Source of the DNA: Cyanobacteria bacterium UBA2566
GTDB taxonomy: Bacteria; Cyanobacteriota; Cyanobacteriia; Cyanobacteriales; Desertifilaceae
Assembly: GCA_002340255.1 (NCBI GenBank)
Contig: DDLS01000187.1
Coordinates: forward strand, 13,354 to 37,292
Reading direction: 5' to 3'
DNA: 23,939 nucleotides
Numbering within the stretch: the first letter of the stretch is position 1; the number at the start of each line of letters is the position of its first letter. Below, one piece after another: positions 1 to 6,342 of the stretch. Under the pieces are notes generated by a model. It searched no databases, was not told the origin of the DNA, and saw nothing but the letters and a program-made list of their open reading frames with translations. Both the position numbers and the translations under genes were made by a program.

Positions 1-1
1 T

Positions 2-106
2 AACATCGAAAAGTGCTGTAAGCATACCAGAGATGAAACGATTATCCAGAATAAACTACCCATGATTGATGAAATTGTGGACGAGGTGATTGATAACTTC
101 ACTTAA
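2..106 (+). CDS. C-terminal end of an unidentified protein (5' cut by window edge)
   Basis: The frame is open from the window edge to a TAA at 104-106 and encodes about 34 residues ending in an acidic, hydrophobic stretch (IDEIVDEVIDNFT). There is no start of its own at the left edge, so this is most likely the 3' end of a gene lying outside the window. No family can be named from so short a tail. It converges with the minus-strand gene that ends at 141. The open frame is short enough to be chance. Confidence 0.45.
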   Translation, partial: NIEKCCKHTRDETIIQNKLPMIDEIVDEVIDNFT

Positions 107-140
107 CTGTTATTTGTAGATTTACTACTCATTAGTAAAT

Positions 141-851
141 CTATGTTTCTTCCGGGCTAGATAATAATCTCAGGGTAGGATTGGCGTAAAGACTAATTTC
201 TGTAACTGTTTTAGATTCAACTTGCTCTTGATTTATTTGATTCTCTATTTCGCTAGTTAACCAGTTTAGAAAAGCATCTTTGCACTCTTTTTTGAATCTC
301 AGTTTTTTGGATTTGGGTGGATTGGGTTGTGAAGGGTTTACCGATGGTGAATTAGATTGATTTTGCATCTTGTTAGAGCCAAGTAGATTTCCTAAACCCA
401 TCAAATTCGCTGCTTCTTTTTGCTGGTAATCTTCAAGCCAGTTAAATGGAGAACATTCCATTTTGGTTAACAGTAGCTTATAAAATAACGGTTTTTTATT
501 GGTATCTGAGTCATCATTCCGATCTATATTGAATAGTTTATCGGTATGAATAGTGGATTGACTTTTAGCTCTCGCAATTAAAAGCAGAATCAAAGCTAAC
601 TGGACTGCACTACCTAGCACCAAAGGAATTAATTTAAATGAAAGGGAAGTTCCCACCAGAGTAATTGGGGCGGTTTCGGGAAATATAATATGTGCGCCTT
701 GGACGGTTGTTGACCAACTAATTCCTTGAAATACACAGAGAATACTTGTAATTGGATCGTTAGTTACCAGCTTAAGTGTTGTGCTAATTTTAGCTCCTAA
801 TTTAGCAATCTTGTTAGTTGTATTAGGCGAGTTTTGGTTGTGAGTATCCAT
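141..851 (-). CDS. Hypothetical protein with two predicted membrane segments
   Basis: I do not recognise this family. The N-terminal third has two hydrophobic stretches, one around ITSILCVFQGISW and a stronger one around LIPLVLGSAVQLALILLLIA followed by basic RAK, which suggests a small inner-membrane or thylakoid protein. After them comes a polar, Asn/Ser/Pro-rich linker and a charged C-terminal region with a KSKKLRFKKECK cluster. I chose the ATG at 851. A TTG seven codons upstream (872) is also possible, and neither has a clear Shine-Dalgarno. Gene context gives no functional clue. Confidence 0.55.
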   Translation of the reverse strand: MDTHNQNSPNTTNKIAKLGAKISTTLKLVTNDPITSILCVFQGISWSTTVQGAHIIFPETAPITLVGTSLSFKLIPLVLGSAVQLALILLLIARAKSQSTIHTDKLFNIDRNDDSDTNKKPLFYKLLLTKMECSPFNWLEDYQQKEAANLMGLGNLLGSNKMQNQSNSPSVNPSQPNPPKSKKLRFKKECKDAFLNWLTSEIENQINQEQVESKTVTEISLYANPTLRLLSSPEET

Positions 852-1044
852 GACACTTTTATTTGAATTCAATAGTTGTATTGATTTTTTGACAAAATTG
901 CCGAACTAAACTAAATAGCAATATGCATCGCAACATATTTTTGACAATTATTCAATTTTAGCAACTCTTAGTCTCGGCATCCTTTCCCCGGAGGATTTTG
1001 CCCGCTCAAAATCTAGTGTAAACAAAATATTCCAGATCTGTCAT

Positions 1045-1073
1045 TTAGTTAAAACTAGGAACTACGCTAGAAT
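1045..1073 (+). promoter_or_regulatory. Possible sigma-70-type promoter for the gene at 1109
   Basis: TAGAAT at 1068-1073 resembles a -10 box. TTAGTT at 1045-1050 lies 17 bp upstream as a weak -35. The distance to the ATG at 1109 is about 35 bp, which fits a short leader. The -35 match is poor, so this is tentative. I saw nothing else definite in the 852-1108 spacer. Confidence 0.25.
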
Positions 1074-1108
1074 ATGACTAGGAAAAATTTTCAACGGGAA
1101 CTTGGATT

Positions 1109-1507
1109 ATGGCTTCTACCGACGATCTCTTTGCCCAAGCCTCACAGGAATGGGACTTGGAAACTCTCTATGCAGACCTAGCCTCAGCCAAGGGCAAACG
1201 GCTAACTCCCACTGAAAAGCTGCACTTGCGGGGGTTGCTTTGCGGTCACAGTCCGGCGGAAATTGCTAATAAGTTGGGTAAAATTCCTAAAGGTGTGGAA
1301 GCGGATTTATGTAACACTTTGTATCGCTATGTGAAAAGTTTGGTCGGTAGAGAAAATGGCAAGGTAGATAATTGGCGCAATATTTGTGAATGGCTGCATG
1401 AAGCGGGATATAAAACTCAATGTTTAGCGCCTCTGTATCAAATCAATGATTGCTTATCTTTGGATTTGGTGGTGAAGAAAGCCAATATAAAAATAGAGCA
1501 AAATTAA
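1109..1507 (+). CDS. Small helix-turn-helix-like protein, resembles the vWA-MoxR-associated N-terminal domain
   Basis: A 132-residue protein. Residues about 30-80 (LTPTEKLHLRGLLCGHSPAEIANKLG, then a Tyr-rich helix ending VKSLVGRE) look like the winged/helix-turn-helix domain that cyanobacteria place at the N terminus of multidomain effector proteins of the vWA-MoxR-associated type. It is followed by NWRNICEWLHEAGYK, which also fits that family. Such domains are normally fused to a C-terminal effector, but here the frame stops at 1505-1507. The same frame carries on almost open for another 77 codons, so the gene may be a truncated or decayed longer protein. The family call rests on motif memory, not a search. 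Confidence 0.6.
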   Translation: MASTDDLFAQASQEWDLETLYADLASAKGKRLTPTEKLHLRGLLCGHSPAEIANKLGKIPKGVEADLCNTLYRYVKSLVGRENGKVDNWRNICEWLHEAGYKTQCLAPLYQINDCLSLDLVVKKANIKIEQN

Positions 1508-1738
1508 CTCCTGATTGACATTAATATTAGACTAGCAGCTCCGTTATCTTCAGAGAATGCAGAGGAAGTGTTAGAAATGTGCGATCGCCCCCCAGAAAAC
1601 GATTTAAACTAAGCCAACTGGGCGTTACAACCGCTTCAAAATATCAATCGCTCTTCGGTTAACCTAACAAATGGGGGCGGGTTTGCGCTTTTCATGGATC
1701 GTGAAGATGAAACGTTGGGCGATCGCAAACCATTCTGA
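1508..1738 (+). pseudogene. Decayed in-frame continuation of the 1109-1507 gene
   Basis: Directly after the TAA at 1505-1507, the same reading frame is open for 34 codons, is broken by TAA at 1610-1612, and continues open to TGA at 1736-1738. The translated segments (ending PPENDLN, then NWALQPL and GGGFALFMDRE) look protein-like rather than random. This fits a longer ancestral protein that picked up two stop codons. No family is recognised for this tail. The stretch also holds two HIP1 octamers (1581-1588 and 1719-1726). Confidence 0.35.
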
Positions 1739-1810
1739 AGCCTGTAAAAAATCTGCGGTTGTGGGCATGGCAATGTTATCTTAAGTTACGTTTAGCCAAG
1801 AGTTATAATA

Positions 1811-1845
1811 CAGCGCATTCCGCTATCGCGGACATGAATGCGCTG
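1811..1845. repeat. 10-bp inverted repeat (cagcgcattc ... gaatgcgctg)
   Basis: Perfect 10-bp arms at 1811-1820 and 1836-1845 flank a 15-bp spacer. The element sits in the 416-bp gap before the carboxypeptidase gene. The arm begins with CAGCGC, which is also the core of the palindrome at 23796-23810, so both may belong to one dispersed palindrome family. There is no T-run, so it is not a typical terminator. The rest of the gap (1739-1923) holds no gene I can support. Confidence 0.55.
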
Positions 1846-1923
1846 GGGAATAGGGAAAGGCTGTAGGGGCTTGCATATTTTTCGCCCCTACTCAGGAGTG
1901 TTTTTCTGAACGGGAGATCGAGC

Positions 1924-3222
1924 GTGTTGGAGTGGTTAAGTGCAATTCCCCTAGCCTTGTGGTTAGATCGAGCAGGATTAGAAGATGTTTTGCAGATCCC
2001 AGTTACTTGGCAACAAAATACGTCTCGCTGGGTTCTGCATTCCGATCGAGGGGTTAATCTAACAGAGTTGATCGACCCTTATCTGAACAGTTGGAGTCAA
2101 AAAAGTCTCGGTCAAAGCTATCAGGGCCTATGGCTACAATCAGGAGAACAAGTTTTATTTGAGCATCAGGGGACCACTCTTTTTTCTGGCGCTTCTTTAA
2201 CCAAGGTGGCAACCACGTTAGCCGCTCTGAAGGAGTGGGGCCCCTATCATCAGTTTACGACTCAAGTGGCGATCGCGGGTGAAATCAACGATGGTGTGGT
2301 TGAAGGAGATTTAGTGATTATTGGAGGTGGCGATCCGCTCTTAGTCTGGCAAGAGGCGATCGCGATCGGTCAACAACTTCATGAATTAGGAATTACCGAA
2401 GTAACAGGCGATTTAATCATTACTGGCCCCCTGTGGATGAATTATGAAACCGATCCAGCAACGGTGGGGGCACTCTTCTATCGCAGTATGAATGCTCATC
2501 TCTGGAGTAGCTATATAGAAAATCAGTATCGCAGTTTACCCCATGATTTACCGCGTCCCCAAGTGGCGATCGCCGGTTCCATTCGCTCCCAGGAGCTACC
2601 CCCAGCTAACTTAACTCCAGTGTTGCGTCATCAGTCCCTCGCCCTCCTGGACATCCTCAAACGACTGAATGTTCATAGTCACAATTTCTTGGCCGAAACT
2701 CTAGCCGAATCCCTAGGAGGAGACGATCGAATTGAAGAGATGGCGGCTGGTTTTGCCGGTATTCCCTCGGATGAAATTTACCTGATCAATGGATCGGGAT
2801 TGGGAGTTGATAACCGCATGTCTCCCCGTGCTTCCGTCTTATTACTGATGGCAATACAGCGTTATTTACAGTTATATCACCTCAGTATTGCCAATGTTTT
2901 TCCGGTGGTCGGTTATGATGGAGGAACCATTAGCGATCGCCAGCCTCCTCAGTATAGTATCGTTAAAACCGGTACATTATCAACCGTCAGTGCTTTAGCT
3001 GGAGTCATTTTTACCCGCGATCGGGGTTTAGTTTGGTTTAGTATTATGAATCAAGGCTGGGATATTGAAGGCTTTCGCGTGCAACAGGATGAATTATTGC
3101 GCCAATTAGCTCAAAATTGGGGCGGTGTTAACGCTCCTCCAGAAACCCTACACCCTAAAACCCAGCTTGCTTCATCTCTACGGACTCTTGGGGATTTCTC
3201 CCGTCATCAAATCCTTTGGTAA
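1924..3222 (+). CDS. dacB: D-alanyl-D-alanine carboxypeptidase/endopeptidase (peptidase S13, PBP4 type)
   Basis: A penicillin-binding protein that trims or cleaves peptidoglycan cross-links. All three active-site motifs of serine penicillin-recognising enzymes are present and correctly spaced: SLTK at 91-94 (nucleophile S91, K94), SHN at 252-254 and KTG at 348-350. GGGDPLL at 134-140 is typical of the S13 family. The 432-residue length is slightly short but normal for cyanobacterial members, which often lack a clear Sec signal, as here (MLEWLSAIPLALWL only). The start is GTG at 1924 with GGGAG about 7 nt upstream. A stem-loop follows the stop directly. The gene appears monocistronic. Confidence 0.93.
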   Translation: MLEWLSAIPLALWLDRAGLEDVLQIPVTWQQNTSRWVLHSDRGVNLTELIDPYLNSWSQKSLGQSYQGLWLQSGEQVLFEHQGTTLFSGASLTKVATTLAALKEWGPYHQFTTQVAIAGEINDGVVEGDLVIIGGGDPLLVWQEAIAIGQQLHELGITEVTGDLIITGPLWMNYETDPATVGALFYRSMNAHLWSSYIENQYRSLPHDLPRPQVAIAGSIRSQELPPANLTPVLRHQSLALLDILKRLNVHSHNFLAETLAESLGGDDRIEEMAAGFAGIPSDEIYLINGSGLGVDNRMSPRASVLLLMAIQRYLQLYHLSIANVFPVVGYDGGTISDRQPPQYSIVKTGTLSTVSALAGVIFTRDRGLVWFSIMNQGWDIEGFRVQQDELLRQLAQNWGGVNAPPETLHPKTQLASSLRTLGDFSRHQILW

Positions 3223-3243
3223 AATAGCAGTCAATCTGCTATT
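3223..3243 (+). terminator. Stem-loop right after dacB
   Basis: AATAGCAG (3223-3230) pairs perfectly with CTGCTATT (3236-3243) across a 5-nt loop, beginning on the base after the dacB stop codon. No T-run follows, so it may be an RNA 3'-end stabiliser rather than an intrinsic terminator. It overlaps the start of the heptad repeat at 3241. Confidence 0.45.
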
Positions 3244-3274
3244 ACCGATTACCCATTACCAGCGCGTAGCACTA
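3241..3274 (+). repeat. Heptanucleotide tandem repeat (ATTACCN x3) plus GCGC-containing half-palindrome
   Basis: Three heptads, attaccg-attaccc-attacca, run from 3241 to 3261. They are followed by GCGCGTAGCACTATAA, a degenerate palindrome. A copy of the same layout occurs at 8884-8920 (tttaccc-attacct-attacca, then ATGCAAAGCGCTATG). This matches the short tandemly repeated repetitive (STRR) heptamers known from filamentous cyanobacteria. Confidence 0.6.
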
Positions 3275-3281
3275 TAATTCT

Positions 3282-3464
3282 ATGGGACGCAAAGCTAAAC
3301 TCAAACATCAACGCCATCAACCCCAGACTCCAAAACCTCAGCCGGAGTCTGTCCCTTTAGACACGACCGATTTTGTCCAAGACCTGCAACAACAAGGCTA
3401 TCAATTCAAAGAGAGTGTAACTGCACCAGAGATTCCCCAGGATCAGATTAAACCGCAGTTATGA
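3282..3464 (+). CDS. Small basic conserved-type protein of unknown function
   Basis: A 60-residue protein with a very basic N terminus (MGRKAKLKHQRHQ), a Pro/Gln-rich linker and a short acidic/hydrophobic segment (FVQDLQQQGYQFKE). Small MxRKxKLKxxR proteins of this kind recur in cyanobacterial genomes, but I can assign no function. The basic head could contact nucleic acid (inference). The ATG lies 7 bp after the heptad-repeat region, and the next gene follows closely. Confidence 0.6.
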   Translation: MGRKAKLKHQRHQPQTPKPQPESVPLDTTDFVQDLQQQGYQFKESVTAPEIPQDQIKPQL

Positions 3465-3494
3465 AAAATTGACAGATTGTCTTGCCTTGAACTT

Positions 3495-4421
3495 ATGTCT
3501 AAAATGATTGACCACGATCGTTTATTTAAAGAATTGCTCTCAACGTTTTTTGTTGAATTCCTTGAATTGTTCTTCCCTCAAGTCATCGATTATATAGACA
3601 CTCAATCCATTATTTTACTGGATAAGGAAGTATTTACTGATGTCACCGAAGGAGAGAAACACGAAAGCGATTTAATTGCACAAGTCAAATTTCGCGGAAA
3701 GCCCTCTTATTTTCTCATTCATGTAGAAGCACAAGCCAGTTCACAAAAAGACTTTGAGCGACGAATGTTTGTCTATTTTTCTCGCTTACATGAAAAATTT
3801 GCCCTACCCGTTTATCCCATTGTCATCTTCTCCTACAATATCCCTCTCAAGGAAGCCAAAAATAAATATCAAGTCACCTTTCCTGATTTGAAGGTTTTAG
3901 AATTTAAGTATCAGGTTGTGCAACTCAATCGTCTCAATTGGCGAGACTTCCTCAATCAGCCAAATCCCATCGCTTCTGCTTTGATGGCTAAAATGAGAAT
4001 TGACCCCCAAGATAGACCCAAAGTCAAGGCCCAATGTTTACGATTATTAACGACTTTGAAGCTAGATCCAGCCCGGATGCAGTTAATCTCAGGATTTGTG
4101 GATACTTATCTCAAGCTGAATACTTCAGAAGAGATAAAATTTGAACAGGAAATTAGCACATTTACTCAACCCGAACAGGAGGCAGGTATGGAAATTATCA
4201 CCAGTTGGATGGAAAAAGGTATCGAACGAGGCATCGATCAAGGATTGATGCGAGAGAAAGAATTAATTATCCGTCTGATTAAGCGTAAATTAGGCGAGAT
4301 TGATTCTGAACTGGAAACGGAAATTAAAGCCTTAGAAATTGATCGAGTAGAAGCGTTGGGAGAAGCCTTACTCGATTTTAATTGTGTTGACGATTTAATC
4401 GCCTGGTTTAACCAAATGTAG
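3495..4421 (+). CDS. Rpn/PD-(D/E)XK nuclease-like transposase-family protein with C-terminal DUF4351
   Basis: The N-terminal domain (DHDRLFKELL, ELFFPQV) and ESDLIAQV ... LIHVEAQ are typical of the Rpn / recombination-promoting nuclease group. They give a PD-(D/E)XK-like core with Asp at about 59 and Glu-x-Gln at 78-80. Lys replaced by Gln is common in this group. The C-terminal part from about 249 (ELIIRLIKRKLGEI ... CVDDLIAWF) matches DUF4351. It contains a short Glu/Gly-rich tract (MEKGIERGIDQG). Starts at TTG 3477 and ATG 3504 are possible; I prefer ATG 3495. Such genes are abundant, mobile-like paralogues in cyanobacteria, and their in vivo role is unclear. Confidence 0.85.
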   Translation: MSKMIDHDRLFKELLSTFFVEFLELFFPQVIDYIDTQSIILLDKEVFTDVTEGEKHESDLIAQVKFRGKPSYFLIHVEAQASSQKDFERRMFVYFSRLHEKFALPVYPIVIFSYNIPLKEAKNKYQVTFPDLKVLEFKYQVVQLNRLNWRDFLNQPNPIASALMAKMRIDPQDRPKVKAQCLRLLTTLKLDPARMQLISGFVDTYLKLNTSEEIKFEQEISTFTQPEQEAGMEIITSWMEKGIERGIDQGLMREKELIIRLIKRKLGEIDSELETEIKALEIDRVEALGEALLDFNCVDDLIAWFNQM

Positions 4422-4424
4422 GAA

Positions 4425-4448
4425 TAATCGGTTTCCCAGCACCGATTA
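4425..4448. terminator. Stem-loop between convergent genes
   Basis: TAATCGGT (4425-4432) pairs perfectly with ACCGATTA (4441-4448) around an 8-nt loop. It lies 4 bp after the Rpn stop codon and about 37 bp from the end of the oppositely oriented ligase gene. Its position suits a bidirectional terminator, though neither strand shows a strong T-run. Confidence 0.4.
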
Positions 4449-4484
4449 CCTAACACGTTTGATGTTGGCGAAGCCGAAAGTGCT

Positions 4485-6200
4485 TTAAGGATGAGTGAGA
4501 GGATTGCTGACAACGTTGGACTGCGGTGAAATTGGAGTTTTAGCGGTTCCAGTATAGAGTTGGGTCTCTTGATCTAAAACCGAAATTACGTTTTGATAAC
4601 AGAGTTCACATTGGGCTAAAGAATCGCCGATATTGGTTAATCCCAGTTTGCCAAATTCAGACAAGGTTCCCATTAAATGAAATACGGTTCCGGTTTCAGT
4701 TCCCGTGTCAAAATGAAGATTATGATGGGCGATAATATCGATTAAATCATGGGGCAATAATCCTTGATAACGTTTGTTTTTCAAATTGTCGGTCGCTAGA
4801 TAGTATTTCGGCCGCCCTTTTTGGCTATAAAATAAGCCATCCTCAGAATTATAAAAGCCTCCGGTCAAATATTGTAAAGTCATAAATGGATGGGTTGTGC
4901 CTCCACAGCGCAGATTGATTTCAATGGCAAATACATCCCAATCGGAAGAAGCCTTATCTCCAGAAGGAACGACGATAAAATCAATGGCAAAACGCTCTAA
5001 AGCTCCTTTTTCGGCTAAGTTTTGGCCAATTAAGCGGCCAAATTTCTGGATTTTAAGGCGATAGGCTTCGTCGGCGGGAAATTGACACCCTAGATAAATT
5101 TGTCCATCAGGACCGCCTAAAATTTGGTCATGGGTGGAGAGGATTTCTACGGTTCCTAAGGGGGTGATTTGGGCTTGGACACTGGGCGATCGCTTTTTGT
5201 CTCCTTCAATAAAGGCTTCGACAATAGCGCCTAATTCGGGAATACGGGAGCTAAAGCTGGGCCAGGTTTCTCCAGGGCCTTGAAATCTGAGATCCTGAAA
5301 CTGGTTTTTAATGGCGCGGACGCGATCGCCATGGGAAGCCTTTCCCGGTTGATAATCAGCAATGGGAGTTAAATGGAGTAAGGCATTGCCTTCACCAGAA
5401 AAGCCTTCATTGAGCTTAATAACCATGCGCTTTAGATGGGGTTGTCGCTCCCATAACTCGGCGGAGGCTTCGGCTAAGTCTGGGCAGTTCCACACAGAAT
5501 AACAGCCATCGGGATGGGGAATGTTACATTGGGCAAAAATTTCTCGACTGCCCGATTTTGTGCCCCAATAGAGTAAATTGGGATCGCAAGCAAACAGGGG
5601 AAGTTGCAATCTGACGGATAATTCCCGTTCCCAGGAGGTGGAATTAAAACACACCATATAGGATCGAGGGGAACGGAGCGATCGCCGAATTCGTTCGATT
5701 AGACGGGGACGGTCTAAAATTTTTTCCGTTAGAGATTTACAGGAGCGATCGTAAGCGGAGAAGAGTAACAGGCGATCTCTAGCATGGGAAAAGGGAATAC
5801 CGGGTAAAAGATGGAGATAATAATCAATGATAATCTCTGGTAGGGGTTCAGAGGTGACATAAATGAGGCGAGTGCGAGGATTTTTTAATCGAATCAGAGA
5901 AAAGAGCATCCGTTCTTCGTAGTGCATTACCCCTTCAACTTTCTGAAGTTCTTGTTGATCTAAGGTCAGAGACGGAATAACCAAGATATCATAATCATCA
6001 GGTTCGGTTAGGTGCGAAGTCTGCCAAGTCGGGGGGATAAAACTCCGTTTCGCTGGCGCGATCGCATTTTGATCGACCCTTTGAGGTAACTCACAACTTT
6101 GATGGGAGAGTGAATTTCGCCATTGAGTTTGAAGATATTGAAATTCCTCAATGACATCTGGTCGATCTTTACATTCGATGACGTGGTTAGAGTGGTGCAT
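4485..6200 (-). CDS. PGM1-like ATP-grasp peptide ligase
   Basis: A carboxylate-amine ligase of the ATP-grasp fold. The N-terminal half (to about residue 240) has the pre-ATP-grasp-like features of PGM1-related proteins: DYDILVIPSLT at 69-79, an EERMLF stretch, and CDPNLLYWGTKSGSR at 205-219, where the ATP-grasp part begins. Further on are the ATP-binding VIKLNEGFSGEGNA at 260-273, LGGPDGQIYLGC at 361-372 and the metal-binding AIEINLRCGGTTHPF at 425-439. PGM1 joins amino acids in pheganomycin biosynthesis; the substrate here is unknown, and no biosynthetic partners are adjacent. The ATG at 6200 gives 571 residues. A TTG at 6293 would give 602, but that extra stretch contains a perfect hairpin that looks like a leader. 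Confidence 0.85.
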   Translation of the reverse strand: MHHSNHVIECKDRPDVIEEFQYLQTQWRNSLSHQSCELPQRVDQNAIAPAKRSFIPPTWQTSHLTEPDDYDILVIPSLTLDQQELQKVEGVMHYEERMLFSLIRLKNPRTRLIYVTSEPLPEIIIDYYLHLLPGIPFSHARDRLLLFSAYDRSCKSLTEKILDRPRLIERIRRSLRSPRSYMVCFNSTSWERELSVRLQLPLFACDPNLLYWGTKSGSREIFAQCNIPHPDGCYSVWNCPDLAEASAELWERQPHLKRMVIKLNEGFSGEGNALLHLTPIADYQPGKASHGDRVRAIKNQFQDLRFQGPGETWPSFSSRIPELGAIVEAFIEGDKKRSPSVQAQITPLGTVEILSTHDQILGGPDGQIYLGCQFPADEAYRLKIQKFGRLIGQNLAEKGALERFAIDFIVVPSGDKASSDWDVFAIEINLRCGGTTHPFMTLQYLTGGFYNSEDGLFYSQKGRPKYYLATDNLKNKRYQGLLPHDLIDIIAHHNLHFDTGTETGTVFHLMGTLSEFGKLGLTNIGDSLAQCELCYQNVISVLDQETQLYTGTAKTPISPQSNVVSNPLTHP

Positions 6201-6214
6201 GAGGTTAACCCCAC

Positions 6215-6242
6215 GATAAGGTCTAAACAATAGAACCTTATC
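6215..6242 (-). promoter_or_regulatory. Hairpin just upstream of the ligase start
   Basis: GATAAGGT (6215-6222) and ACCTTATC (6235-6242) form a perfect 8-bp stem with a 12-nt loop. The stem lies about 14 nt upstream of the ATG at 6200, in the leader of the minus-strand ligase gene. It could be an operator or an mRNA hairpin controlling translation. Confidence 0.4.
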
Positions 6243-6342
6243 AGATCGGATGTCTGCTATTTGATGAATAATCTTTGAGCAACTTTTGAGCAACGACCCA
6301 CCCTTTTACACTCAAGTCTTTTCTGTCGATCCCAGGTGAATT

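Noticed and set aside
1664..1768. 34-codon minus-strand ORF (MPTTADFLQASEWF...)
   Set aside because: Short, no clear ribosome site, and it lies antisense to the in-frame tail of the 1109 gene.
3469..3498. TTGACA followed by TTATGT as a promoter for the Rpn gene
   Set aside because: The -10 would fall on the likely start codon; it only works if translation begins further downstream.
4238..4513. 91-codon minus-strand ORF spanning the Rpn and ligase 3' ends
   Set aside because: It overlaps two well supported genes and the intergenic stem-loop; no family features.
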